DNA of 64,000 bases from Frankiaceae bacterium (lineage in GTDB: Bacteria > Actinomycetota > Actinomycetes > BP-191), in the NCBI GenBank assembly GCA_030840645.1, contig JAVEEC010000051.1, forward strand, positions 33,326 to 97,325. The letters are read 5' to 3'. Under the pieces are notes generated by a model. It was not told the DNA's origin and made no database searches. It worked only from the letters and a program-made list of their open reading frames with translations. Below are positions 18,434-27,609 of the stretch, in pieces (position 1 is the stretch's first letter; every line of letters begins with the position of its first letter). The translations under genes and the position numbers were made by a program.

Positions 18434-19495
18434 ATGGTGAAGACAGCCGTCCCGCTCGCCGTCCTGCTCGCCGCGGCCTGCACGTCCCCGGCCGCGCCGC
18501 GCGCCGTTCCTTCGACGTCTCCACCGCCTTCGTCAGTGGCACCGACGAGCCCGCGCCCGACGCCGACGCCGTCGCTGCCGCAGTCGTTCGGCGGCGAGGA
18601 CGTGCGCTGGCCGCGGACGGCGGAGTCCACGACCGCGCCGCGCGCGCTCGGCGCGGTCGTCACCCTCCGCGTCGCGCGGACCGGCGACGGCGGCACCCTC
18701 GCCGCGGGCCTCACCCTCCCCCGCACCGGCGGATCGGCCGCCGCGCCCGTCGTCATGACGCCCTGCGGGCGTTCGGTCGCCCTGGCCGCGCGAGACCTGC
18801 GGGTGATCGCGCCGAGCGGCGACGACGTCCTCGTCGTGATCGACCCGAGCCACGGCGGCCCGCAGCTCGGGGCGGTGGCGCCGAACGGCGACAGGGAGAA
18901 GGACCGCGTCCTGCAGATCGCCCTCGAGGCCCGCACGGCGCTCGCCGGACGGGTCGGGCGGGTCGTCCTCACGAGGGAGCGCGACTACGAGGAGACGCTG
19001 GGGTTCCGGGCCGCGCTCGTCGACGCGCTGCGCGCCGACGCCGCCGTCTCCGTACACCTCAACGCCTCCCCCGACGGGCCGCGTACGACGCCGGGCACGG
19101 AGACGTTCGGGTCGACGGCGGACGGCGAGGGGCGGCGGTTCTCCGGCGTCGTCTACGAGCGGATCCGGCGCTACCTGCAGACGCTGCCGGGGCCCTGGGT
19201 CGGCGACCGCGACGCGGGCGCGAAGTACCGCGTCTCCGCGGCCGGACGCGACTACTACGGCCTGCTGCGGCTGGCGCACCGGCCGTTCGTCATCGCGGAG
19301 TCGCTGTACCTGTCGTCACCGCACGAGGCGGCACTCGTCGCCCGCCCGGACGTGCGACGGGCGCTGGGCACCGCGATCGCGGACGCGCTCGTGGCGTTCA
19401 CGACGACGGCGGCACCGGGGTCGGGCTGGGTGACGCCGTACGCGCGCCCGGCCGACCCGAACAGCCCCGACCGCCACGTCTGCGTCGACCCCTAG
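18434..19495 (+). CDS. N-acetylmuramoyl-L-alanine amidase (Amidase_3), lipoprotein-like
   Basis: VVIDPSHGGPQLG, SVHLNASPDG, VIAESLYLSSPHE; LAAACTS lipobox-like. Confidence 0.85.
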   Translation: MVKTAVPLAVLLAAACTSPAAPRAVPSTSPPPSSVAPTSPRPTPTPSLPQSFGGEDVRWPRTAESTTAPRALGAVVTLRVARTGDGGTLAAGLTLPRTGGSAAAPVVMTPCGRSVALAARDLRVIAPSGDDVLVVIDPSHGGPQLGAVAPNGDREKDRVLQIALEARTALAGRVGRVVLTRERDYEETLGFRAALVDALRADAAVSVHLNASPDGPRTTPGTETFGSTADGEGRRFSGVVYERIRRYLQTLPGPWVGDRDAGAKYRVSAAGRDYYGLLRLAHRPFVIAESLYLSSPHEAALVARPDVRRALGTAIADALVAFTTTAAPGSGWVTPYARPADPNSPDRHVCVDP

Positions 19496-20394
19496 CCGAC
19501 CGGCTCCGCCACCGCCACGAGCGCGGGCACGCCGCCCGCCACCAGCGGGGCGTCGTCGGGAGTGTTCCGCTTGACCAGCGCGAGGGCGATGGGGCCGAGC
19601 TCGTAGTGGCGCGCGGCCGTACCGACGAAGCCGACCTGCGCCCCTTCCCACGTCATCGGCTCGCCCCGCGCGGGCAGGGTCAGCACCGAGCCGTCGAGGT
19701 GCAGCAGGACCAGGCGGCGGGGCGGGCGGCCGAGGTTGTGCACCCGGGCGACGGTCTCCTGGCCGCGGTAGCAGCCCTTGTCCAGGTGGACGGCGTTCGC
19801 GAGCCAGCCGACCTCGTGCGGGATGGTCCGGTGGTCGGTCTCGAAGCCGAGCCGGGGGCGGCGCGCGGCGACGCGGAGCGCGTCGTACCCCCACATCCCC
19901 AACGGCGTGGCGCCGTCCGCGACCAGCCGGTCCCACGCCTGCTCGACGTCCGGTACCAGCAGGTCCTCGGCGCCGTGCGTCAGCACCGCAAGATCCGTGG
20001 GCGACACCGTGACGCGGAGCATGAACCGCATCGAGTCGAGGAACGCGCGCAGCGCGTCGCCGGTGCCCGGCTCGACGTGGATCCAGGTCGTCGTGCCGTC
20101 GTCGGTGAGGACGAGGTGGTGCTCGACGTGACCGTGGGGAGACAGGACCAGCGCCTCGGTGGCGACGTTGGGGGGCAACGCGGCGAGGTGCTGCGAGGTG
20201 AGGCTGTGCAGCCAGGTGAGGCGGTCCGCGCCGTCGACGCGGATGACGTCGCGGTTGCTGCGGTCGGTGAGGCCACGGCCGGACCCGGCGGCGAGGCGCT
20301 GCTCGCGCAACGGGTCGCCGTAGTGCGCCGCGACGCCGTCGTCCGGCGCGCCGGCCGCGACGGCGCCGGGGCGCGAGAGCAACGGCGAGGCCAT
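19492..20394 (-). CDS. YgfZ/CAF17-like folate-binding protein
   Basis: LDKGCYRGQETVARVHNLG motif. Confidence 0.92.
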   Translation of the reverse strand: MASPLLSRPGAVAAGAPDDGVAAHYGDPLREQRLAAGSGRGLTDRSNRDVIRVDGADRLTWLHSLTSQHLAALPPNVATEALVLSPHGHVEHHLVLTDDGTTTWIHVEPGTGDALRAFLDSMRFMLRVTVSPTDLAVLTHGAEDLLVPDVEQAWDRLVADGATPLGMWGYDALRVAARRPRLGFETDHRTIPHEVGWLANAVHLDKGCYRGQETVARVHNLGRPPRRLVLLHLDGSVLTLPARGEPMTWEGAQVGFVGTAARHYELGPIALALVKRNTPDDAPLVAGGVPALVAVAEPVG

Positions 20395-20411
20395 GCGAGC
20401 AGCGTACGTCG

Positions 20412-20831
20412 CTACGCCCCCGCGCACTCCCTGCAGGTCCCGAAGATCGCCAGGTGCCCGACGTCGGCGCGGAAGCCGTCGGTCTCCAGCAGCCGCTGGA
20501 CGACGCCGTCCACGAGCCCCGGCGGGCTCTCCGACACCACCCCGCAGACGCGGCAGACGAGGTGGACGTGGTCGCCGTCGTCGGCGGCGTGGTAGGTCGG
20601 CGGGCCGTGGCCGAGGTGGGTGTGCGTGACCAGGCCGAGCTCTTCGAGCAGCTCGAGGGTGCGGTAGACGGTCGAGATGTTCACGCCGTGCGCGGTCCTG
20701 CGGACGGCGGTGGCGATGTCGTCCGGAGTCGCGTGCCCGAGCTCGGTGACAGCCTCGAGGACGAGCTGGCGCTGCGGGGTCAGCCGGTACCCTCGCGCGC
20801 GCAGGTCGGCCTGCCACTGCTCACCGGGCAA
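20412..20831 (-). CDS. Fur family transcriptional regulator
   Basis: RLTPQRQLVLEAV, ISTVYRTLELLEELGL, HLVCRVCGVV ... CREC. Confidence 0.93.
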   Translation of the reverse strand: MPGEQWQADLRARGYRLTPQRQLVLEAVTELGHATPDDIATAVRRTAHGVNISTVYRTLELLEELGLVTHTHLGHGPPTYHAADDGDHVHLVCRVCGVVSESPPGLVDGVVQRLLETDGFRADVGHLAIFGTCRECAGA

Positions 20832-20869
20832 CGCCGCTCCCTCCGGGCCGGGGACGTGCGCCGAGTCTA

Positions 20870-21751
20870 GTGTCGGGCGGCGTGGAACCCGCCCTCGCCG
20901 TCCTCGGTCGCGGCGTCGTCGACGTGACCGCTCCGGCCCTGCGCGCCGACGACCTCGGCGTGCAGCGCGGCGACGGTGTCTTCGAGACGGCGCGCGTGCA
21001 CGACGGCCGGGTGTTCAAGCTCGGACTGCACCTGGAACGCCTGCGCCGCAGCGCATCCGCCCTCGGCCTCGCGTGTCCGGCGGACGACGAGTGGCGCGCC
21101 CTGACCGCCGACGTGGTGGCCGCAAGCGGCGACGGCGACGGCCTGGTCAAGCTGGTCTGCACGCGCGGCCCGGTCGCCGGCGGCCCCGTCACGGCGTTCG
21201 CCCTGGCGATGCCGATGCCGGCCGAGGCGGTCCGCGCGCGGGCCGAGGGCATCGACGTGGTGACGTTGACCCTCGGGGTCTCGGCCGCGGCCAGGGCGGA
21301 GTCGCCGTGGCTGCTCGGCGGCGCCAAGACGCTGTCGTACGCCGTCAACATGGCGACGCTGCGCGAGGCCGAGTCGCGCGGCGTCGACGACGCGATCTGG
21401 CTCGCGACCGGCGGCGAGGTGCTCGAAGGCCCGACGGCGACGGTCTGCTGGGTGGCCGGGGACCGGCTGCGTACCCCGCCCACGACGACGGGCATCCTCG
21501 CGGGAACGACGCTCGCGGTGATTGCCGCACTGGCCGACCCGCTCGCGTTCGAGGTCGCGGCAGGGACCGCGGCGGACCTCGCGGCGGCGGACGAGGTGTT
21601 CCTCGCGTCGTCGGTCCGCGGGGTCGCCGGCGTACGGCGCATCGACGGCGTTCCCGTCGGCGACGGCGGGGTCGGGCCGCACACGCGACGGCTGCGGGAC
21701 GCGTTCGAGGACGCGGTCGCCGGGCGGCGCGCCGTTGCGGGCGTGGACTAG
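20870..21751 (+). CDS. Aminotransferase class IV (aminodeoxychorismate lyase-like)
   Basis: RGDGVFETARVHDGRVFKLGLHLERL, LSYAVNMATLREA. Confidence 0.88.
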   Translation: MSGGVEPALAVLGRGVVDVTAPALRADDLGVQRGDGVFETARVHDGRVFKLGLHLERLRRSASALGLACPADDEWRALTADVVAASGDGDGLVKLVCTRGPVAGGPVTAFALAMPMPAEAVRARAEGIDVVTLTLGVSAAARAESPWLLGGAKTLSYAVNMATLREAESRGVDDAIWLATGGEVLEGPTATVCWVAGDRLRTPPTTTGILAGTTLAVIAALADPLAFEVAAGTAADLAAADEVFLASSVRGVAGVRRIDGVPVGDGGVGPHTRRLRDAFEDAVAGRRAVAGVD

Positions 21752-22920
21752 TCGAGGACGCGGAGGCGCCGCGCGGCGGTCGACAGCGTCGGCCCCTGGA
21801 CCAGCGTGAACACCACCACCAGCACGAACACCACGTCGAACAGCTCGGTCGCGCCGGCCAGCCCGGTCGTCAGCGGGACGGTCGCCAGCACGATGGGTAC
21901 GGCGCCGCGCAGCCCCGCCCACGACACGAACGCGCGCTCCCGCCAGGACAGCGAGAACGGCAGCGTGACCAGCCCGACGGACAGCGGCCGCGCGACGAAC
22001 GTCAGGACCGCGCCGATCGCGAGCGCCGGCCAGATCGCGGCGCCGAGCCGCTGCGGGCTGGCGAGCAGCCCGAGCATCACGAACAGCCCGATCTGCGCGA
22101 GCCACGCCACGCCCTCGCTGAACGCGACCGCCGCGGCCCGCTGCGGGAACTCGGTGTTGCCGAGCATCAGCGACGTGACGTAGACCGCGATGAAGCCGCT
22201 GCCGCCGAGCAGCGTGCTGCCCGCGTACGACACCCCGACGAACGCGAGCAGCGCCAGCGGGTACAGCCCCGCGGCGGGCAGCGCGACGCGGCGCAGGTAC
22301 CAGCGCCCGGCCAGCCCCAGGGCCGCCCCGGCGGCCAGCCCGGCCGCGACCTCGCGGGCGAAGTCGACGACCAGGGCCGCGGGGTGGCCGTGCCCCTGCC
22401 CGGCCGCGAGCAGGATGACGAGGATCGCGGCGATGGGGTCGTTGAGCACCGACTCGGCTTCGAGCAGGCGGACTATCCGCGGGCGGATCGGCAGGCCCCG
22501 TAGCGTCGCGAACACCGCGGCCGTGTCCGTCGGGGCGAGCACGGCGGCGAGCAGCGTGGCGACCGCCCAGTCCCAGCCGAGGAACGCGTGCGCCGCCGCC
22601 GCCGTGACGGCGACGCTCACGCCGACGCCGACGGTCGCCAGCGACGCGGCGGGCACCAGCGTGCGCCGCAGGTCGTCCCAGCGGGTCGTCAGCCCGCCCT
22701 CGGTGAGGATCAGCGCCAACGCGACGAAGCCGAGCTCGCGCGACACGTGCGCGTCGTCGAACCGCACGCCGAGCCCCGACTCGCCGAGGACCAGGCCGAG
22801 GCCGAGGTAGGCCAGCAGCGTCGGCAGCCGCAGGCGGCTGGACAGCCGGACGGTGCTCACCGCCGCGAGCAGCACCAGCGCGCCGACGAGCAGCGCCACC
22901 GTCGCGCGTTCGCCGCCCAT
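21748..22920 (-). CDS. Cation:proton antiporter (CPA family)
   Basis: Multiple TMs; LAPTDTAAVFATL and LEAESVLNDPIAAILV. Confidence 0.9.
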   Translation of the reverse strand: MGGERATVALLVGALVLLAAVSTVRLSSRLRLPTLLAYLGLGLVLGESGLGVRFDDAHVSRELGFVALALILTEGGLTTRWDDLRRTLVPAASLATVGVGVSVAVTAAAAHAFLGWDWAVATLLAAVLAPTDTAAVFATLRGLPIRPRIVRLLEAESVLNDPIAAILVILLAAGQGHGHPAALVVDFAREVAAGLAAGAALGLAGRWYLRRVALPAAGLYPLALLAFVGVSYAGSTLLGGSGFIAVYVTSLMLGNTEFPQRAAAVAFSEGVAWLAQIGLFVMLGLLASPQRLGAAIWPALAIGAVLTFVARPLSVGLVTLPFSLSWRERAFVSWAGLRGAVPIVLATVPLTTGLAGATELFDVVFVLVVVFTLVQGPTLSTAARRLRVLD

Positions 22921-23825
22921 CAGCCGACGACGTTCGGCGGGATGGCGCCCGCGAGCACCGACGCGACACCGGAGACGGCCAGCGCGGTCATGGCGAGCCT
23001 GGTCGCCCGGGTGGCGCTGCCGACGTGCGGGAGGAGGACGGCGTACGGCGACGCGAGCAGCCCGGGGTGCACCGCCGGCTCGTCCTCGTACACGTCGAGC
23101 CCGGCCGCGAACAGCGTGCGCTCGTGCAGCGCCGCCGCGAGCGCGGGCTCGTCGACGACCGGCCCGCGGGAGGTGTTGACGAGAACGCCGTCCGGCCCGA
23201 GCAGAGCGAGCTCGCGCGCGCCGACCAGCCGCCGCGTCTCGCCGGTCAGAGGGACGTGCAACGACACGAAGTCGCTCGCGCGCAACAGGTCGTGGAGTGC
23301 GGAGGTCCAGCCAGGCGCGCCGGTGTCGTGGCGCGTGTGGTGCAGCACGGTCATGCCGAACCCGGTCGCGCGGGCGGCGACGGCGCGGCCGATCCGGCCG
23401 TACCCGACCAGCCCGAGCGTCGCGCCGTGGACATCGCGGCCGACGAACGCGTCCGGCGACCAGCCGGTCCAGAGGCCCTCGCGCAGCGCGGCGCCCGCCT
23501 CGGTGAACACCCGCGCCGCCGCGAGCAGCAACCCGAACGCCAGGTCGGCCGTCGGCTCGGTCAGGACGCCCGGCGTGTTCACGACGGCGACCCCGCGCGC
23601 GGCGCAGGCGGCGAGGTCGATGTGGTCGACGCCGGCGGAGACCGTGCCGAGGGCGCGCAGCCGGGGGCCGGCATCGAGCACGGACGCGTCGATCCGGTCG
23701 GTCAGCATGCAGAGCAGCGCGTCGGCGTCGGGGAGTGCCGCCCGCCAGTCCGCGGGGCCGAGAACGGTCCAGTCCGCGGGGGGTACGAGGCCCGGCAGGT
23801 CGGCGGTGACGACGACCGTGGGCAC
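22920..23825 (-). CDS. 2-hydroxyacid dehydrogenase
   Basis: LGLVGYGRIGRAVAARA, NTSRGPVVDEPAL, DVYEDEPAVHPGLL. Confidence 0.92.
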   Translation of the reverse strand: MPTVVVTADLPGLVPPADWTVLGPADWRAALPDADALLCMLTDRIDASVLDAGPRLRALGTVSAGVDHIDLAACAARGVAVVNTPGVLTEPTADLAFGLLLAAARVFTEAGAALREGLWTGWSPDAFVGRDVHGATLGLVGYGRIGRAVAARATGFGMTVLHHTRHDTGAPGWTSALHDLLRASDFVSLHVPLTGETRRLVGARELALLGPDGVLVNTSRGPVVDEPALAAALHERTLFAAGLDVYEDEPAVHPGLLASPYAVLLPHVGSATRATRLAMTALAVSGVASVLAGAIPPNVVG

Positions 23826-23848
23826 CCGGCGAGCCTAGCCGGGCGGGG

Positions 23849-23980
23849 CTAGAACGAATGACGCCCCTCGGACCGTGCGATGTCCTGCGAGTCGGGACCG
23901 TCCGGGGCCGCGAGGTCGAGCAGCAGCGACAGCGGCACGCCGCTGCGCAGGCAGTCGTACGCGGAGAGGGATCCCCCCAT
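23849..23980 (-). CDS. Small protein (43 aa)
   Basis: MGGSLSAYDCLRSGVPLSLLLDLAAPDGPDSQDIARSEGRHSF with GGAAGGAAG upstream; below ORF-track cutoff. Confidence 0.5.
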   Translation of the reverse strand: MGGSLSAYDCLRSGVPLSLLLDLAAPDGPDSQDIARSEGRHSF

Positions 23981-24059
23981 GGTGGTCTTCCTTCCGTCGG
24001 GGCCGTGCCCTCAATGCTTCGGGTCCCGGCGCAGGCGGAATGACGCCCGTACGCGTGAA

Positions 24060-24074
24060 CGGCCCCTAGGGCCG
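24060..24074. promoter_or_regulatory. Perfect dyad CGGCCCctaGGGCCG in divergent intergenic region
   Basis: Read directly; followed by a related GAACGGCCCTCTAGCGGCCG. Confidence 0.35.
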
Positions 24075-24173
24075 AACGGCCCTCTAGCGGCCGGGGGCTA
24101 CTCGGCGCCGCGCGGGCGGGGCATACTGCCACGAACCTGGCGCATCCCCTACAGATGACCCATGGAGTCCGAC

Positions 24174-24374
24174 ATGCCACGAATCCTCCTGGTGGCCGCG
24201 GCCTGTGCCGCTCTCGTCCTCGGCTCGGCCGGCGCCGCGTCCGCCCACCCCGGCGGGAGCTGCGAGGGCGTCGTCGACGTCTTCTGCCGCGGCCACGTCT
24301 GCCAGCCCGACGAGCTCGACTGCGGCCTGGTCCCGCCCTGCGTGCTCTGGGTCGCCGGCGTCTGCCTCTACTGA
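24174..24374 (+). CDS. Small secreted Cys-rich peptide
   Basis: Signal peptide MPRILLVAAACAALVLGSAGAASA then HPGGSCEGVVDVFCRGHVCQPDELDCGLVPPCVLWVAGVCLY (6 Cys). Confidence 0.65.
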   Translation: MPRILLVAAACAALVLGSAGAASAHPGGSCEGVVDVFCRGHVCQPDELDCGLVPPCVLWVAGVCLY

Positions 24375-24430
24375 GCCGCGACCCGCGCACCCAGCCCACC
24401 GCCCAACCACCCCGACGAACGGAGCCCGTC

Positions 24431-24616
24431 ATGCGCAAGCTCACCCTCACCCGCGAGCACCTGACCGAGCTGACCAGCGGCGAGCTGACCGGCGTCGTCG
24501 CCGCCAGCGGCGTCACCTGCGTGCAGCTCGCCTGCGTGCGCGACCTCAGCGACCGGCTGGCGGCGTGTGACAGCCTGCTGCGGCCGTGCATCAGCGCGAC
24601 CACCTGTACCTGCTGA
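24431..24616 (+). CDS. Putative RiPP (class I lanthipeptide-like) precursor peptide
   Basis: Leader MRKLTLTREHLTELTSGELTGVVA and Cys/Ser/Thr-rich C-terminus SGVTCVQLACVRDLSDRLAACDSLLRPCISATTCTC; GGAG RBS. Confidence 0.6.
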   Translation: MRKLTLTREHLTELTSGELTGVVAASGVTCVQLACVRDLSDRLAACDSLLRPCISATTCTC

Positions 24617-24619
24617 CGG

Positions 24620-26095
24620 TCAGTAGGCGCCGCGCCCGTGCAGCACGGCGCCGACGGTCTTCCAGAGGATCATGAAGTCGAGCGCGACCGACCAGTTCTC
24701 GACGTAGTGCAGGTCGAGGCGAACGGTCTCCTCCCACGTCAGGTCGGCGCGCCCGGACACCTGCCACAGGCCGGTGAGCCCCGGCTTGACCAGCAGGCGG
24801 CGGCGCGCGTCGGAGGCGTACGCCGCCACCTCGCTCGGTAACGGCGGCCGCGGGCCGACGAGCGACATGTCGCCGCGGACGACGTTCCAGAGCTGCGGCA
24901 GCTCGTCGATGCTGAACCGCCGCAGCAGCCGCCCGACCGGTGTCGCGCGCGGGTCGCGGCGGACCTTGAACAACGCGCCCTCGGACTCGTTGCGCGCCTC
25001 CAGGTCGGGACGGCGTTCCTCGGCGTCGGCAGTCATGCTGCGGAACTTCCAGATGCGGAACGTCCGGCCGTTCTGCCCGACCCGCTCCTGGCTGAAGAAC
25101 ACCGGCCCGCGCGACGTCAGCCCGACCGCGGCCGCGACGGCGAGCAGCAACGGCGACGCGACGACGAGGATCGCCAGCGCGAGCGCGCGGTCGTACACCG
25201 CCTTGAACACGCGCCGGAACCCGGTGAACTCCGGCTCGTCGACGTGCAGCAGCGACAGCCCCGCGACCGGGCGGATGGTGATGCGCGGGCCGGCGACGTT
25301 CGTGAGTGACGGCGAGACCAGCAGGTCGACGCCGCTGCCCTCGAGCTGCCACGCCAGCCGCCGTACGCCGTCCGCGCCCAGCGCGCCACCGCCCGCGACG
25401 GCGACGGTGTCCGCACCGGCGTCGGCGACGTGGCGCGCGGCGTCTCCGGGAGCGCCGAGGACCGGGTACTCGACGCCGTCGACGACGAGCGGCTCGCCGG
25501 TCTCCGGCAGGCAGGCGCCCACGACGCGCATCCCGGCGTGCCGCGTCCGCGCGGCCTGGCGCACGACGTCCGTCACTGCCTCCCGGGTACCTACGACGAC
25601 GACGCGGTGCGAGGCGCGACCGCGCTCGCGCAGGTGGTGCAGGACGCGGCGGGCGGCGTAGCGGCCGAGCAGCAGGAGGACCGTACCCAGGGGGAACGCG
25701 ATGCCGACGAAGCCGCGCGAGAGCGGCAGCTTGAACGTGAACGCCACCGTCGCGACCGCCGCGAGCAGCCGGACCGAGGCGTCGAACACCCGGCGGAACT
25801 CCTCCGAGCCAGCGCCGACGAACCTGCTCTCGTACGCCCGGCTCACCGCGAGCACCAGCACCCAGATCGGCGCGAGGAGGAGGGCGAGCAGGGTGTACGA
25901 GACACCCTTGAGGGCAGCGGCGTCGGTGCCGAAGCGCTGCCGCAGGGCGACGTAGCCGGCGACGGTGATCAGCGCGGCGTCGAGCACGGCGAGGCAGAGC
26001 GCGTACGTCGCCTCCCACGCCGGGCGCGGGCGCGCGGGGACGGCGGGGGCGGGGACGTCACCCTGCTCGCGCGTCGTCGCCAACGGGCTCCTCAA
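24620..26095 (-). CDS. Polyprenyl glycosylphosphotransferase (undecaprenyl-phosphate sugar transferase)
   Basis: C-terminal KVRRDPRATPVGRLLRRFSIDELPQLWNVVRGDMSLVGPRPPL and PGLTGLWQVSGRADLTWEE. Confidence 0.94.
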   Translation of the reverse strand: MRSPLATTREQGDVPAPAVPARPRPAWEATYALCLAVLDAALITVAGYVALRQRFGTDAAALKGVSYTLLALLLAPIWVLVLAVSRAYESRFVGAGSEEFRRVFDASVRLLAAVATVAFTFKLPLSRGFVGIAFPLGTVLLLLGRYAARRVLHHLRERGRASHRVVVVGTREAVTDVVRQAARTRHAGMRVVGACLPETGEPLVVDGVEYPVLGAPGDAARHVADAGADTVAVAGGGALGADGVRRLAWQLEGSGVDLLVSPSLTNVAGPRITIRPVAGLSLLHVDEPEFTGFRRVFKAVYDRALALAILVVASPLLLAVAAAVGLTSRGPVFFSQERVGQNGRTFRIWKFRSMTADAEERRPDLEARNESEGALFKVRRDPRATPVGRLLRRFSIDELPQLWNVVRGDMSLVGPRPPLPSEVAAYASDARRRLLVKPGLTGLWQVSGRADLTWEETVRLDLHYVENWSVALDFMILWKTVGAVLHGRGAY

Positions 26096-26146
26096 GCTCT
26101 CGGGTGGCCCGATCCTCGCAGCACGCGACGTTCTGGGGGCGCGTGT

Positions 26147-26347
26147 CTAGCGCGCGGGCGTACGGCGGCGGTGCACGAGGACCGCGCCGGAGCCGGCGAC
26201 GACCAGGCCGAAGCCGCCGAGCAGCGCGGGCACCGGGGTGCCTGGGGCGGCGTGGACCGCGGCGGCCGGCTCCTGCGCGAGCGCGGGCGTGGCGCAGCCG
26301 AGCAGGACGGCGGCGACGGCACCGCCGAGCAACGCGATCCTGCGCAT
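26147..26347 (-). CDS. Small secreted/membrane-anchored protein
   Basis: MRRIALLGGAVAAVLLGCATPALAQEP... with C-terminal TM and RRR tail. Confidence 0.5.
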   Translation of the reverse strand: MRRIALLGGAVAAVLLGCATPALAQEPAAAVHAAPGTPVPALLGGFGLVVAGSGAVLVHRRRTPAR

Positions 26348-26490
26348 GCGTGGCACCGCCTTCCGTCGGGTCTCGTAGTCGTTTCGGCGCGTTCGGCGGC
26401 CACCTTGACCGGGGTGGCCGGGCCGACACACCCTGCTGGCCGCGCGCCCGGGTCACGCTCGAACGGCCCGCCGGCCGGTAGCCTCGCCTC

Positions 26491-27579
26491 GTGCCCCGCC
26501 GAACGTCGCGTGCCCTGGCCGCCGCCCTCGCCGCCGTCGCGGCGTTCACCGTCACGCCGCACGTCGCGCTCGCCGACCCGAGCCCGCGGACCGTCGAGGC
26601 GCGCAAGCAGCTCGACCGCCTCAACACCGAGGTCTCGCTGGCCGCCGAGCACTACGACCAGGCGCAGATCGCGCTCGACACGGCCCGCCGGGAGGCCGCC
26701 CGCGCGCAGGCCCGCGTCCAGGCCAAGGAGGCCGCGGTCCGGGCCGGGCAGCGGGGGCTGGGCGAGATGGTCGCCGCGGCGTACCGCTCCGGCGGCGGCG
26801 CCGACCCGGTCCTGCAGCTACTGACCAGCGCCACCCCACAGACGTTCCTCGACCGCGCGGGCACGATCGACGCCGTCAGCCGTCACCGGACCGCGCAGCT
26901 GCGCGGCCTGCGTGCCGCCCGCCGGGCGCTGCGGTCCGAGCAGGACCTCGCCGCGGAGAAGGTCAAGGCGGCCGACGCGATCGCCGCCGACATGGAGCGG
27001 ACCCGGGTCCGGATCGAGAAGGCCGTCGCCAAGCAGCAGGACCTCGTCCGGCGGCTGGAGACAGCGGACGCCAGGCGCGAACGCCTCGCCCGCGAGGCCG
27101 CGCAACGCCGCGCCGCGCAGCTCGCCGCCGCCCGCGAACGCGCCCGGCAGGCCGCCCGCGCCGAGGCCGCCCGCCGCGCCGCGCTGCGCGCGTCGCGCGG
27201 GAGCGCACGGTCGCTGTACGCGGGCCCCGCCTCGGGGCACGCGGCCGAGGCCGTCGCGGAGGCGTACCGGCAGCTCGGGAAGCCGTACCAGTGGGCCGCC
27301 GCGGGCCCCGACAGCTTCGACTGCTCGGGCCTGACGATGTGGGCCTGGGCGCGGGCCGGTGTCAGCCTGCCGCACTCGTCGCGGGCGCAATTCGACATGG
27401 GCAGCCACGTGTCGAGCAACGAGCTCCAGCCGGGTGACCTGGTGTTCTTCGGCAGCCCGATCCACCACGTCGGCATCTACGTCGGCAACGGCGACATGAT
27501 CAACGCCCCGCAGACCGGCGACGTCGTCCGCATCGCCCCCGCCATGCGCGACGACTACGTCGGCGCCGTCCGCCTCTAA
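26491..27579 (+). CDS. C40 family (NlpC/P60) peptidase with coiled coil
   Basis: PYQWAAAGPDSFDCSGLTMWAWARAGVSLPHSSRAQ, LQPGDLVFFGSPIHHVGIYVGNGDMINAP. Confidence 0.93.
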   Translation: MPRRTSRALAAALAAVAAFTVTPHVALADPSPRTVEARKQLDRLNTEVSLAAEHYDQAQIALDTARREAARAQARVQAKEAAVRAGQRGLGEMVAAAYRSGGGADPVLQLLTSATPQTFLDRAGTIDAVSRHRTAQLRGLRAARRALRSEQDLAAEKVKAADAIAADMERTRVRIEKAVAKQQDLVRRLETADARRERLAREAAQRRAAQLAAARERARQAARAEAARRAALRASRGSARSLYAGPASGHAAEAVAEAYRQLGKPYQWAAAGPDSFDCSGLTMWAWARAGVSLPHSSRAQFDMGSHVSSNELQPGDLVFFGSPIHHVGIYVGNGDMINAPQTGDVVRIAPAMRDDYVGAVRL

Positions 27580-27609
27580 GCCTCCGCCACCCGCTCGGGG
27601 GCGGCCTCG

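Noticed and set aside
20867-22969. 700-aa minus-strand ORF across the class IV aminotransferase and antiporter
   Set aside because: Overlaps two genes with clear motifs; translation lacks protein-like character.
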